Position numbers and translations under genes: made by a program
The notes under the pieces: generated by a model
The model's input: only the letters and a program-made list of their open reading frames with translations
What the model was told of the DNA's origin: nothing
The model's database searches: none
Part shown: positions 7,934 through 17,130 of the stretch, piece by piece
Layout: every line of letters begins with the position of its first letter
How positions within the stretch are numbered: position 1 is the stretch's first letter
Source: CAVVFX01 sp963747535
Lineage (GTDB): Bacteria; Acidobacteriota; Terriglobia; Bryobacterales; Bryobacteraceae
Direction: 5' to 3'
Length of the DNA stretch: 64,000 nt
Assembly (NCBI GenBank): GCA_963747535.1
Contig: CAVVFX010000017.1
Coordinates: forward strand, 124,001 to 188,000

Positions 7934-8560
7934 CTACCGTTTGCTCCATACCTCGGATCGAATCAAGCCCCAGCGTTCCTCTTCCAACTCCAGGCGCTGC
8001 AACCCGGCTTCGTTGAGAAGCCTTTCGACCGGCGGGAGTGCGCGAGCACGCAGTCCCGTGGTGACACCGAAAAAGCGGTACATCATCCAGATCCACATCC
8101 TGGCATGCCGGCGGCGCCAACCTCTCTCCGGAATTGCAAACTCGCTGACCAGCCAAATACCGCCGCCCACCATGGTCTTAGCGAGGCGCTGAATCAGGTC
8201 CCGAGTCTCGGCTTCGTCAAAGCAGTCGAGGAAAAACAACGTGAGCAACCCGTCGTAATGATTCTCCGGCCAGGACGCGGTGAGCGCATCCCGTTGTTGG
8301 AAGCCGACCCGGCTCGAATCTCCTGCGCGCCGGCGTGCCAGTTCGATCATCTTTCCGCTCAATTCCACGACGTCGATCCGCGCTTGTGGAGCAAGAGCCA
8401 GCAACCGCTCCAGCGCTCGGCCATCGCCTTCTCCCACCATCAAAATGCGGCGCGCATTGGCTAACCGGTCGAGAAAGGCGAAACGCCTACGTTCCAGCGC
8501 GCGCCCGAACGCAATGTATTCGATCCAGCGATACCATCGTGCTAACGGCGAGAGGTTCAT
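7934..8560 (-). CDS. Class I SAM-dependent methyltransferase
   Basis: This 208-residue protein has motif I as RILMVGEGDGRAL (38-50) and the acidic end of beta-2 as IDVVELSGKM. A QQRDAL segment and a DGLLTLFFLDCF motif-IV-like strand follow. Late in the chain is a hydrophobic RMWIWMMYRFF segment that may dock on membrane. It overlaps the upstream polytopic membrane protein by four bases (ATGA), so the two are probably made together, and a lipid or quinone-type substrate is plausible. The acceptor is not identifiable. Confidence 0.8.
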   Translation of the reverse strand: MNLSPLARWYRWIEYIAFGRALERRRFAFLDRLANARRILMVGEGDGRALERLLALAPQARIDVVELSGKMIELARRRAGDSSRVGFQQRDALTASWPENHYDGLLTLFFLDCFDEAETRDLIQRLAKTMVGGGIWLVSEFAIPERGWRRRHARMWIWMMYRFFGVTTGLRARALPPVERLLNEAGLQRLELEEERWGLIRSEVWSKR

Positions 8561-9342
8561 CGGAAGAGGACCGGCACGAACAGCACCGCATCGGCCAGCA
8601 CGCCGCGGGCTTCACTGGTAAGCTTTCCGCCGCACAAATCCAGAGCCGCCAGCCCGACAGCGCTGACCGCTATTGCGTCATACCACCGGGAGCGACCCAC
8701 GGCCGCGCACAACAACGCGAGCAGCAGCATCCTAATCCATCTTCTGGCGGACCTGCGCTCCTCCCATGTTTCAACCAACACCATGTTCCCCAGACAGAGC
8801 GCGAAGAATGCGGCCGCGGGCCCACCCAGCACCTGCCATGGCCGCGTAATTCCAGTCCACGCGACCAGAAAGACGCCGACCGTGAAGAGCATCGCGGCGC
8901 TAGGTTGTTTCCACCTTCGTCCTCCAATCCGCCAAAACGCGAACACGGCGAGGTAACTGACCACTGCAGCGCCGGCCATCAGGCCATTTGAAAAGACGGC
9001 GGGCCGCAGCCAAACCAGGGCGATTAGCAGGTCGGCGGACAAGACACCGGTCAACAGAGCTTTTGCAAATCCGCGGTTTTGCCGGTAGAAACGGTGCCGC
9101 ACGGACTCGTTCAGCGCAGCCGGATGCCGGACATCGATCAGGCGGTCGGCCAGGTAGATGGCCCACACCGTGAGGCCTAAGACCCATCGCCCAGCCAGAT
9201 GGAGTACGGACGGATAGCAGCGGGCCAGGAAGTCCTGCCAGACGAGCGCTACCAGCGGCGCGTCCAGACTGAGCAGGTTCAGCCACAGCCAGGGAGCCTG
9301 GCTAGTTGCCACTGAGTTTGCGCGTCGCAAAAGGGCGTGCAT
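8557..9342 (-). CDS. Polytopic membrane protein, possibly UbiA-like
   Basis: This is a roughly 261-residue integral membrane protein with about seven hydrophobic segments. WAIYLADRLIDVRHP places a DxxxD pair in a loop after the second segment, which recalls the first aspartate motif of UbiA prenyltransferases. The second motif is not clear, so the family is tentative. It overlaps the methyltransferase that follows. Its ATG at 9342 lies 41 bases inside the end of the TPR gene; GTG 9312 would reduce that overlap. Confidence 0.5.
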   Translation of the reverse strand: MHALLRRANSVATSQAPWLWLNLLSLDAPLVALVWQDFLARCYPSVLHLAGRWVLGLTVWAIYLADRLIDVRHPAALNESVRHRFYRQNRGFAKALLTGVLSADLLIALVWLRPAVFSNGLMAGAAVVSYLAVFAFWRIGGRRWKQPSAAMLFTVGVFLVAWTGITRPWQVLGGPAAAFFALCLGNMVLVETWEERRSARRWIRMLLLALLCAAVGRSRWYDAIAVSAVGLAALDLCGGKLTSEARGVLADAVLFVPVLFR

Positions 9343-10264
9343 AAGCCGCCGGCGGGTTATGCGCGGTCGTCGCTGCCGCTTTCCGATAGCATTCCATGGC
9401 TTTCTCCTTCTCGCCCAGCTTTTCGTACGTCTCTCCCATCAGGCATTGGATGAAAGGATCATTGTGATTGGCCTCTTGTAAATCGTCCAGTGCGGATTTG
9501 TATTCACCCGCATAGAAGGCTATGTACCCGGTGAGATACGGGAAGAAAGTCGCCTGCCCCTCGGCCATCGTAGGGTCCTTGTCCAGGACCGCCTTCGCCG
9601 CGGCTACATGCTTGCGCGCTTCAGCCATATTGCCCCTTCGGGCGGCTATACGCCCCTGCGCGTGCTCCCAACGGAAGTTCCACAGGCTCACGCGCTCGGG
9701 TGGGATATCGGCCTGTTTCAATCCCGCTTCGTAGCCGATGCGGTACCAGTGCCCGGCCGTGTTCAGATCGCCTGAGTCGATGCACACGCGCGCGGCCTCG
9801 TCGGCGATCTCGCCTTGTTGGTAGCCGTCTTTAGTCGAGACGTAGTAGTCGAATACCGGCTGCTCGTATTTCACGGTGTTGGCGCAGTCGCCTTCAAAAG
9901 CGTAGGACATCGCCATAGCACGCTGCGCCATTGCCTTAGCTTGCGGCGACGATGACGCCTCGATGGCTTTGGCGAAATAGCGCCGTGCTTCGGGACCGCG
10001 TCCCAGCAGGTCGAGGGCAACGCCGGCGGCGTTGTTGGCGGATGGCGACTCGGGAGACTTGTCGAGTTCCTGACGATACAGTACCAAGGCTTCTTCCACC
10101 TTTCCCTGACGCAGGAGTTGCTGGCCCTGACGCATGGTTTCCGATTGCGGTCCGCCTCTGCCGAAGGGCTGAGCCGAAAGTAGAGTTGCACAGATACAGC
10201 TAAGCGTGAAGGCGAACGAAGCGGTCACGGCAGAGATTATAGCTCTGTTCGGGACTTCTCCCAA
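9302..10264 (-). CDS. TPR-repeat protein, secreted or membrane-anchored
   Basis: This 320-residue protein has an N-terminal hydrophobic export segment (about 8-30), then TPR-like helical repeats. The first is GQQLLRQGKVEEALVLYRQ and the last is CLMGETYEKLGEKEKAMECYRKA. A scaffold role in the periplasm is likely but no partner is evident. Its 5' end overlaps the end of the chorismate mutase gene by 28 bases and its 3' end overlaps the membrane protein gene, so this is a compact minus-strand operon. Confidence 0.7.
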   Translation of the reverse strand: MGEVPNRAIISAVTASFAFTLSCICATLLSAQPFGRGGPQSETMRQGQQLLRQGKVEEALVLYRQELDKSPESPSANNAAGVALDLLGRGPEARRYFAKAIEASSSPQAKAMAQRAMAMSYAFEGDCANTVKYEQPVFDYYVSTKDGYQQGEIADEAARVCIDSGDLNTAGHWYRIGYEAGLKQADIPPERVSLWNFRWEHAQGRIAARRGNMAEARKHVAAAKAVLDKDPTMAEGQATFFPYLTGYIAFYAGEYKSALDDLQEANHNDPFIQCLMGETYEKLGEKEKAMECYRKAAATTAHNPPAAYARPFATRKLSGN

Positions 10265-10557
10265 TGCTTCTTTTCTTCGCCCACGCAGTAGGATACGATG
10301 TCCCGGTATAACGCTCGCACCACGTCTCCATCGAGGCCCGCTTCGACAGCCCAGTCGCGCCGCGTGTCCAGCACTTTCTGCACACGATCCGGCGCTGCCA
10401 CCGCAGCCGATGACGTCTTGAACCTGGCAGCGGCCTTAACGTAAGCTACCCTGCGGGCCAGAATCTTTATGATCTCCCGATCGAGGGCGTCCATGCCTTC
10501 GCGGATTTCTTCGAGGCTGCGGCATTCGTCGGGCGAGATTATTTTCGGGTCATTCAT
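10237..10557 (-). CDS. Chorismate mutase / isochorismate-pyruvate lyase (PchB-like)
   Basis: This is a small all-helical AroQ-fold enzyme of about 106 residues. I prefer ATG 10557, which follows GAAGAG, over TTG 10578. The matching segments are EEIREGMDALDREIIKILARRVAYVKAAARFK, here written only as family features: the first helix with its Arg, the RR pair and the K-x-x-RFK segment. AAPDRV and a second-helix RRDWAVEAGL segment follow. This order resembles PchB-type lyases more closely than housekeeping AroQ. No isochorismate synthase or siderophore gene is seen nearby, so chorismate mutase activity alone is equally possible. Confidence 0.8.
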   Translation of the reverse strand: MNDPKIISPDECRSLEEIREGMDALDREIIKILARRVAYVKAAARFKTSSAAVAAPDRVQKVLDTRRDWAVEAGLDGDVVRALYRDIVSYCVGEEKKHWEKSRTEL

Positions 10558-10597
10558 GGGCTCTTCGAATCGTAGCAAAAGACGTCGACAACTAGTC

Positions 10598-13500
10598 TCA
10601 GAACATCCAGCGGAATCCCATCAAACCCGTTCGCGGGCTGCCGGCGACCGGAAAGAGCGCCGTCTGCGTGATCTTGCCGGCGTTGGCGTTAGCGATGATT
10701 ACGTTGCCGGTGGTCACTCCGCTGGTGTCGCCGGAGGACACCGGATCGCCCAGGTTCACATGGTTGAGCACGTTCTGGAACGAGACCACGATCTGAAAGG
10801 TTCCGATTTTCTCCGTGTGCACCGATTTCTGCAAGCCGAGATTGGCGAGGATCCAACCCGGGCCTTCGATGATACCTCGTCCCGCGTTGCCGAACTGTCC
10901 GCTATTGGCTGCCGGCACAGCGAAGGCGGAAGTATCGAACCATTCGTTGATGGTGTGGGGATTATTCGGAACCCCGACCACGTTTGCGCGTCCTGCAAGG
11001 TTGTTGGTGTTCGACGGGTCGGCGCCCGAGTAAACCGGAGTCAGCCAGTTGCCGCTTTGCATGTCGAACAAGCCGTTGAGCTGCCAGCCTCCGATAAATT
11101 TGTTGCGGCCAAACGGCAGTGCATAAAGGAAATTATTCTGCCACTGAAGCCGCGGCACGGCGTAGACGTTCCCCAGATCGGCGTTGCGATTATACGCATT
11201 CTGGATCTGCGTGTTTAAGTCGTCGTAACCGGTGTCATCAATGGTGCTGATCTCTTTCGCCCAGGTAAACGAAGACATGAACATCAACGATTTGGTGAAC
11301 CGCTTGGTGACCTGCACCTGCAGCGCGTTATAGAGCATGTCGGCGCCATTGTCCGCGTAGATGATGTTATTGAACAAAGGGTACGGCCGAGACGACTGTT
11401 TGAAGGGTGTGGTCGACGGCAGCGGCTGGTTCACGTTGCGCTTGTAAATCAGCTGCGAGGCTTTCGATCCCATGAAACTCACGCGGATCCCGATATCCCG
11501 GCTGAGTTCGCGTTCAACCGTCAGGCTGTACTGCTGCACATAGGCGTTGAGAAGCCGGGGACTGATGGCATTCAAGTTGAGCGTACCGCTGCTGCCGGGA
11601 GCGGCGAACGGGTTGGCCATCGTGTACAGCGGTTGTCCATTCACGAAGCTATTGGTAGCGGTGGTGCTGATGGCGAAGGGACCGGTCGACAGGGTCGAAT
11701 TGACGTTGGCCGACAAGGGGTCGTAGTAGATCCCGTAGCCGCCGCGCAAGACCGTCTTCGCGCTCGAATCGAGCTGGTAGGAAAAGCCAAATCGCGGGGC
11801 AAAGTTATTGTCGTCGCCGTTGCGCAGGCTGCGTCCCAGACCCTCGGCGGAAGCCGTCTCCACCGGAATTGAAGATGGGAAATAAGGGCTGAACAGACTC
11901 ATGGATGAGCTGTTGGGAACGACGATCTTTCCGTCCGAAAGATCGAATGAATAGAAGTTATTCCCAATGGCGGTCACCGGACTATAGTATTCGTAGCGGA
12001 GTCCGTAACTCAGAGTCAGACGCCCGGTGAGCTTGAAATCGTCTTGCGCGTAGAAAGCGGTAGTCCAGTAACGATCGTACTGCGCGGAGTACGGATCCAG
12101 CCTCAGCACGGTCGATGGCAGCCCCAGCAGAAAATCCGCGTAGGGATTTCCCGTGAACTGGCCGGTGAAGGTGTAGGTTCCGAATAACCCGCTCTGTACT
12201 GCGAGATAGCGATTGACGAACCACTTGGTCCATTCGGCGCCGAACTTCATGGTGTGCCGGCCGCGAACCCAGGTGATGTTATCGGCAAGTTGTGCGTGGC
12301 CGTCATTCACCGGGTTGAGCAGCGACTCACTGACACCGCTCAGGCCCGTAATATTGATAAACGGCAAGCCATTCTGCAAACCGCGCGAAGGCAGACCGCT
12401 GATGCCGGCTTCATCGAGGATCGCCTGGCCCTTGAGCGGATTATCGGAGTTCGCGCTCAGGATTACGACGCCCGCCCGGAATTCGTTGAACACCGTGGGT
12501 GAGATGGTAAAGGTGTCGCCCAGAGTCCAGAAATTGACGCTGCGAATGTTGGTAGAGGTTCCTAGTGATGACGGCGGCAGCACACCGCGCGCGCCGGGAA
12601 TCTCATAATTGTCGTTGCGATTTTGATAGCGCAGGAAAACGCGATGCCGGGCGCTGAAGTCCTGGTCGATGCGCGCCTCGATCCCGCGATGGACTTCGGA
12701 GCCGGTATAGAACGCGCGAAGGTTATTGGCCGTCAGGGTCGGAGGCCCAAAGTTAGGCAGAGGATAAAAGATCTGCTGCAGCTTCAGGGTTTGAGGACTT
12801 ATAAAACTCGGGATAATCTGGTTGCCGTTGAACGGATTCGAGCCTGTATAAGGATTCTTGAGCGCTGCGAACGCGCTGAAGTTACCTTGTTGCTCCGCCA
12901 CCGTCGGCACGCTCGCATTCACGGTGTAAGGATCGACGCCGCGAGCCCCGTCGAAAGTGAAGGTGAAGAACGTTTTGTCCTTTATTATCGGACCGCCGGC
13001 GGTGATGCCGTAATTGTGCAGATTGGCGAACGATCGCGCGGTTTGAAAGGCGTTGCGGGCGTCAAACGCGCTGTTGTGCACATAGTAAAAAATGTCCGCG
13101 TGAATATCATTGGTACCCGACTTGGTGACCGAGGTCACTGAACCGACGCCGCCGAACTCCGCGCGGTTGGTCATCACGTTAGCGGTGAACTCCTGCACTG
13201 ACTCCAGCGAGGGCTGCGAAACGTTATCCACGTATCCGAAATTCCCGAATGTCGTTTCGATCCCGTCGACCTTCACTTTCAAACCTACAGCTTGCGCACC
13301 TGGTGAGATCCAACTCGCGCCCGAACCTACCTGCTCAATGCCCGGAACCGTAATCGGCATAATGCCGGAGATCAAGCCCGAATCGCCGGAATTCTTCATT
13401 ACCGACCGCAGATTGGTAGGGATTTCGATGATCTGTTTGTGCAGCAGAGTCGAACTGATGGAGGGTGTGTCTACTTGTATGACGGTCGAGGAACTGGCCG

Positions 13501-13846
13501 ACACCGTGATGTCCGTCGATACGCTGCCGACTTCAAATTTCAAGTCCTGCCGGAGTGTGCGAAAGGCCAGCAGGGAGAATTCTTCGACCTCGATCTTCTT
13601 AAATCCGGTTGCTTCGGCGGACAATGAATAAGTGCCCGGCGGCAGATTTGGCAGTAAATACGCGCCGGCTTCGTTGCTCTTCGTGGTGAGTTTGGCGCCC
13701 GTGTCTTTATTAGTCAGGGTGATCGTCGCATTAGCGATCGCGGACCCCGACGGATCCGTCGCGAGACCGGTCGCGGTGGCAAGAGGCGTCTGGGCCTGAC
13801 TCCCGAAGGCTCCCAAAATAAGTAACAGTGCGAGATAACGATTCAT
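10598..13846 (-). CDS. Oar-like TonB-dependent receptor 1
   Basis: This 1082-residue outer-membrane protein has a signal peptide (about 1-18) and a carboxypeptidase-regulatory-like beta-sandwich (TGLATDPSGSAIANATITLTN to about 100). A plug-like region with a GVGSVTSVTKSGTN segment and a large beta-barrel follow, with the terminal aromatic residue in GFRWMF. This receptor type is greatly expanded in Solibacter-like acidobacteria and is thought to import large or scarce substrates using TonB. The ligand is not predictable. It stands alone on the minus strand, just after the SdpI-like gene. Confidence 0.88.
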   Translation of the reverse strand: MNRYLALLLILGAFGSQAQTPLATATGLATDPSGSAIANATITLTNKDTGAKLTTKSNEAGAYLLPNLPPGTYSLSAEATGFKKIEVEEFSLLAFRTLRQDLKFEVGSVSTDITVSASSSTVIQVDTPSISSTLLHKQIIEIPTNLRSVMKNSGDSGLISGIMPITVPGIEQVGSGASWISPGAQAVGLKVKVDGIETTFGNFGYVDNVSQPSLESVQEFTANVMTNRAEFGGVGSVTSVTKSGTNDIHADIFYYVHNSAFDARNAFQTARSFANLHNYGITAGGPIIKDKTFFTFTFDGARGVDPYTVNASVPTVAEQQGNFSAFAALKNPYTGSNPFNGNQIIPSFISPQTLKLQQIFYPLPNFGPPTLTANNLRAFYTGSEVHRGIEARIDQDFSARHRVFLRYQNRNDNYEIPGARGVLPPSSLGTSTNIRSVNFWTLGDTFTISPTVFNEFRAGVVILSANSDNPLKGQAILDEAGISGLPSRGLQNGLPFINITGLSGVSESLLNPVNDGHAQLADNITWVRGRHTMKFGAEWTKWFVNRYLAVQSGLFGTYTFTGQFTGNPYADFLLGLPSTVLRLDPYSAQYDRYWTTAFYAQDDFKLTGRLTLSYGLRYEYYSPVTAIGNNFYSFDLSDGKIVVPNSSSMSLFSPYFPSSIPVETASAEGLGRSLRNGDDNNFAPRFGFSYQLDSSAKTVLRGGYGIYYDPLSANVNSTLSTGPFAISTTATNSFVNGQPLYTMANPFAAPGSSGTLNLNAISPRLLNAYVQQYSLTVERELSRDIGIRVSFMGSKASQLIYKRNVNQPLPSTTPFKQSSRPYPLFNNIIYADNGADMLYNALQVQVTKRFTKSLMFMSSFTWAKEISTIDDTGYDDLNTQIQNAYNRNADLGNVYAVPRLQWQNNFLYALPFGRNKFIGGWQLNGLFDMQSGNWLTPVYSGADPSNTNNLAGRANVVGVPNNPHTINEWFDTSAFAVPAANSGQFGNAGRGIIEGPGWILANLGLQKSVHTEKIGTFQIVVSFQNVLNHVNLGDPVSSGDTSGVTTGNVIIANANAGKITQTALFPVAGSPRTGLMGFRWMF

Positions 13847-13927
13847 TTTATAAACTCCGTTACCAATAACTTTGGCATGTCACCTCGTGCAAGTTCAAGC
13901 CAAATTCACGCTTTCCGGGGAGTCGAA

Positions 13928-14251
13928 TCAAATGTGTCTGATTCTCACAAACCACAACACCACCGCGATCAGGAGTGGCAGCAGCACCAAGATGCCGCCG
14001 TAGTTTACGGTCAGTTGAATTGTCAGCGCCGGCGAAACGAGGAATCCGAGCGCGATGGCTATCAATTGAAGCAATCCCGCAATGACCAGATACCGGCCTC
14101 CAATCTTATTAGCCTGATACCAGATGGCGTCCGATGAGAGCGTTTTAGGAGTGCGAAATCCGTACCAGTGATTCCGTGGGACCTTCCCTAACATCAAAGG
14201 GATCGAAACAGCGATTACTATCAGAGGCACGATAACAAATGGAGCTAACAT
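13928..14251 (-). CDS. SdpI/YhfL-family membrane protein
   Basis: This is a 107-residue protein with three predicted membrane segments. The signature IPLMLGKVPRNHWYGFRT followed by W.ANKIGGRYLVIAG is characteristic of the SdpI/YhfL family. The Bacillus SdpI founder gives immunity to the SdpC toxin and acts in signalling. Many genomes carry stand-alone members with no toxin nearby, as here, so an immunity role is not supported by context. Confidence 0.82.
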   Translation of the reverse strand: MLAPFVIVPLIVIAVSIPLMLGKVPRNHWYGFRTPKTLSSDAIWYQANKIGGRYLVIAGLLQLIAIALGFLVSPALTIQLTVNYGGILVLLPLLIAVVLWFVRIRHI

Positions 14252-14562
14252 TTGATGCTCTCCGAACCGGATTCTATCAGACTCCCAATCGCGTAAGACA
14301 GAGGGCCGACAAACGACCTACTTTTCGATTGCGGTCGATTGCGGTCAATTTTTTATGACTCCAGTAACCTTCGACAAACTCGGGGCCGTCTATCAAGTAC
14401 ATCCCCGTTACGACGGCGGGCGCACTCACCCCTATCACCCAAAACGTGCGTCCGCCAACTCTTCTTATAGACGCCCGAAACGGGACGCCCAAAGCGAGAA
14501 AAATACCTGTTGCTCCGCGAACGGTAACGCTACGGCCAGCCGTTTGTTATAATAGGAAAAAT

Positions 14563-14823
14563 ATGCAACTCATCGGAACTATCAACACTTCGTATTATTG
14601 TGAGCAGGACAAACCAAATGGTCCGGTGGTTGTACTGACGACTGGCGCGTACCGAGTCGCGGAATTCGATTACCACACCGGCAACGTGAGGTGGCACAGG
14701 GTCGTTCCCGCGCCCCAGAAGAACGTGATCGAAAGCTGGCTCAATCAGAAATTCGCGCCGGCTGCGCCAGAGGGACCTGCTCCCAAAAAGGGCCGCCAGG
14801 CTCTGGTGACAGCCAACCGCTAA
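14563..14823 (+). CDS. Small hypothetical protein
   Basis: This 86-residue frame starts at ATG 14563 behind AGGAAAAAT. I do not recognise it. The N-terminal half alternates hydrophobic and polar residues like a small beta-sheet (LIGTINTSYYCEQDK, VVVLTTGAYRVAEF). The C-terminus is Pro/Ala/Lys-rich and probably disordered. A TATAAT hexamer lies at 14548-14553, too close to the start for an ordinary leader unless the message is nearly leaderless. Coding status is likely but not certain. Confidence 0.45.
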   Translation: MQLIGTINTSYYCEQDKPNGPVVVLTTGAYRVAEFDYHTGNVRWHRVVPAPQKNVIESWLNQKFAPAAPEGPAPKKGRQALVTANR

Positions 14824-14862
14824 GCTGCCCTGGCAAATTGCCGGAGAAGTTTGGCGTGAAAC

Positions 14863-14981
14863 GGCTGCTATGCAGCCATCGGCTGCTATGCAGCCAGCGC
14901 CGCGACTCCCATAAGCGACAGGCAGGTTGACAACCCGCTCCACAGAAAGGGCCGGTAGATCACAAAAGGACGGTTCTGCCC
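14863..14981. repeat. Dispersed hairpin repeat, degenerate copy D
   Basis: Two tandem GGCTGC-TAT-GCAGCC hairpins (14863-14877 and 14881-14895) are followed at 14954-14981 by a decayed version of the second hairpin. It keeps the CACAAAA loop and a TTCTGCCC right arm, but the stem is mismatched. It sits just after the small hypothetical gene. Confidence 0.6.
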
Positions 14982-15014
14982 TAACGAAACCTTGCTGCCA
15001 GGGTTGGGGTTTTG

Positions 15015-15320
15015 CTATTCCTGCATCGCGGGCTGAAACCGGTCCATCGACCCTTTCCGCGCCGCTGGATGGTTGGCTGCAATCGCTGTGGTTTCTTCGT
15101 ACACCGCGACCAACTCGTATTCGTCCACATCGACTGCCCGTGCATACTGCCGGATATAGCTCGTATTGTAGATACCGCCAGGCAACTTCTTAAAGTCACC
15201 CTCCTCGATCGCCCGAAGTGACCGAATACTGATCTTGGTGGTGTTGGCAATCTCGTCGAGGGATATTCCTTGCTCCCGGCGCTTCGCTGCCGCAATGAGA
15301 AACAGACTGAAGTTACGCAT
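15015..15320 (-). CDS. Helix-turn-helix protein, RodZ-type HTH_25 domain
   Basis: This 101-residue protein is almost entirely one HTH domain: EQGISLDEIANTTKIS, SLRAIEEGDFKKLPGG and IYNTSYIRQYARAVDVDEYELV. The sequence is close to the cytoplasmic domain of RodZ and related polymorphic regulators. The membrane helix and periplasmic part of RodZ are absent, so it may be a stand-alone DNA-binding protein or a truncated RodZ-type protein. It is divergent from pyrD with about 160 bases between them. Confidence 0.75.
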   Translation of the reverse strand: MRNFSLFLIAAAKRREQGISLDEIANTTKISIRSLRAIEEGDFKKLPGGIYNTSYIRQYARAVDVDEYELVAVYEETTAIAANHPAARKGSMDRFQPAMQE

Positions 15321-15484
15321 TCCGATTTCTAATCCTGATACAAACTCTGTATCAAACCTGACAGTGTATCATCACCTGCCACTGAAAATATAGCGTTGGG
15401 TTAAACTTTCTTAAGGTGCAATCCAAAGAGAACGAACTTGAGCGCTGTCGATCACGGCCTACGCAGCAGCACCTGGAGGCCCAT

Positions 15485-16396
15485 TTGACTCGACTTTCGG
15501 TCGAGCTTTGCGGAATCACACTCCAGAACCCGGTAATTGCGGCGTCCGGAACGTTCGGCTATGGCGTCGAGTTCGAGAAACATGTCGATTTGAACCGGCT
15601 CGGTGGAATCGTGGTAAAGGGTCTGTCGAGGGAACCGATTGAAGGCAATCCCCCGCCGCGTCTCTGGGAGGCTCAGGCCGGCATGATCAACTCCGTTGGT
15701 CTCCAGAACATCGGCGTGCGGGCTTTTGTCGAGCAGAAACTGCCACTCCTACGACGCTACCGGACGGCCGTGTTCGCCAATATTTTTGGCTATGCCGTCG
15801 ACGACTACGTCGAAGTGGTGCGCGTACTCAACGCCCATGCCGGGCTGGCAGGATACGAGTTGAATGTGTCGTGCCCCAACACCAAACACGGCGGTATTTT
15901 CTTCTCCAGCGACCCCGGTTGCCTGGCGGGTCTGGTGGAAGCCGTGCGAGCCGTCGCCCAGCGTCCAGTAATCGTTAAACTTTCGCCCAACGTTGCCGCG
16001 ATCGAGCCGTTAGCGCAAGCGGCGGAGTCGGCCGGCGCCGACGCCATTTCCCTGGTGAATACCTTCATTTCCCTGGCGGTGGATGCGCGTACCCGTAGGC
16101 CGCGAATCGGTGCGGGGTTCGGCGGCCTGTCCGGTCCCGCAATCAAGCCCATCGCTCTCCGCCTGGTTTACCAGGCAGCCAAATCGGTAAAGATTCCGGT
16201 GATCGGCTTGGGCGGCATCGCTTCCGGAGAGGACGCCGCGGAATTCCTGATAGCGGGGGCGCGCGCGGTAGAGGTCGGGACGGCTACGTTTTGGGATCCG
16301 GCGGCTCCGTTGAAGATTGCGGAAGAATTGAGACGGTTTCTGCATCAGATCCAGGTAGAGGATGTATGCGAACTCGTCGGCACGCTAAAATTCTGA
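15485..16396 (+). CDS. pyrD: Dihydroorotate dehydrogenase, class 1B
   Basis: This is the FMN flavoprotein that oxidises dihydroorotate to orotate in pyrimidine synthesis. I chose TTG 15485, five bases after GGAGG, giving 303 residues; the frame is open upstream to 15416 but without homology. Class 1 features are NPVIAASGTFGYG, the catalytic Cys130 in NVSCPNTKHGG, VIVKLSPN, LVNTF and a C-terminal IGLGGIASGEDAAEFLIAGA phosphate site. The Cys base places it in class 1. Its electron-transfer partner pyrK is not in the window. The stop overlaps the DUF1223 gene. Confidence 0.92.
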   Translation: MTRLSVELCGITLQNPVIAASGTFGYGVEFEKHVDLNRLGGIVVKGLSREPIEGNPPPRLWEAQAGMINSVGLQNIGVRAFVEQKLPLLRRYRTAVFANIFGYAVDDYVEVVRVLNAHAGLAGYELNVSCPNTKHGGIFFSSDPGCLAGLVEAVRAVAQRPVIVKLSPNVAAIEPLAQAAESAGADAISLVNTFISLAVDARTRRPRIGAGFGGLSGPAIKPIALRLVYQAAKSVKIPVIGLGGIASGEDAAEFLIAGARAVEVGTATFWDPAAPLKIAEELRRFLHQIQVEDVCELVGTLKF

Positions 16397-17130
16397 TACC
16401 GTTGGCCTTCAGTATGGTACTTCGGGCGGCCGGGCCATCTCCTGTCCTCGTTGAGCTGTTTACTTCTGAGGGGTGCTCCAGTTGTCCTCCCGCGGATGCG
16501 CTCTTGCAAAAACTGGAGCGCGGGCAACTCGTTCCCGGCGTAACGATCATCGCCATGAGCGAACATGTCGATTATTGGAACCACCTGGGATGGAGTGATC
16601 CTTTTTCCTCCGCGCAGATGAGTGCACGCCAACAGAATTATGCAGTCCGGTTCCGGCTGGACGGACCCTATACGCCGCAGATGGTGGTCGACGGCGCAGT
16701 GGAGTTTGTCGGTAGCGATTCGGCGCAGGCGCGGCGCGCGATTGCGCTGTCTGGCGCACGTCCCAAGTTAGAGGTCACTGCCGAACTCGCCGCGCCCGGA
16801 ATGTTGCATGTCATAGTTCCAGCAGGTGCGCAGGCCGACGTCTTCGTCGCGCTGGTCTATGATCCGGAGCCATCACCGGTCTCGAAAGGCGAGAACTCGG
16901 GAAGACGTCTGGTACACATCTCGGTGGTGAAATCGCTCAAACGGGTGGGGGAGATCTCTCCTCACAAGGCGTTCGATGCCCGTTTGCCGTTATCCGTCGA
17001 TCCCATGCTGGCGAATCCGCGGGCAGTAGTCTTCGTCCAGGACCGCGGTCAGGGACGGGTGGACGGCTCGGCGGAAGTGAGCATGCGCCAGAGCGCCGGC
17101 ATGGTTGCCCGGTGGTCGCCGCAGAAGTAG
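16366..17130 (+). CDS. DUF1223 secreted thioredoxin-like protein
   Basis: This protein of about 254 residues has a cleavable signal (about 1-22). It then shows the DUF1223 hallmark VLVELFTSEGCSSCPPAD with a CxxC pair at 37-40, SEHVDYWNHLGWSDPFSSAQ, and PYTPQMVVDG. The family has a thioredoxin-like fold and is exported; its function is not established. The ATG lies 31 bases inside the end of pyrD behind AGAGG, which indicates coupling. Its last 82 bases overlap the convergent DHS-like gene. Confidence 0.85.
   Translation: MRTRRHAKILIPLAFSMVLRAAGPSPVLVELFTSEGCSSCPPADALLQKLERGQLVPGVTIIAMSEHVDYWNHLGWSDPFSSAQMSARQQNYAVRFRLDGPYTPQMVVDGAVEFVGSDSAQARRAIALSGARPKLEVTAELAAPGMLHVIVPAGAQADVFVALVYDPEPSPVSKGENSGRRLVHISVVKSLKRVGEISPHKAFDARLPLSVDPMLANPRAVVFVQDRGQGRVDGSAEVSMRQSAGMVARWSPQK

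Noticed and set aside
14548..14553. TATAAT before the small hypothetical gene as a firm promoter
   Set aside because: There is no acceptable -35 at normal spacing and the distance to the start is only ten bases.
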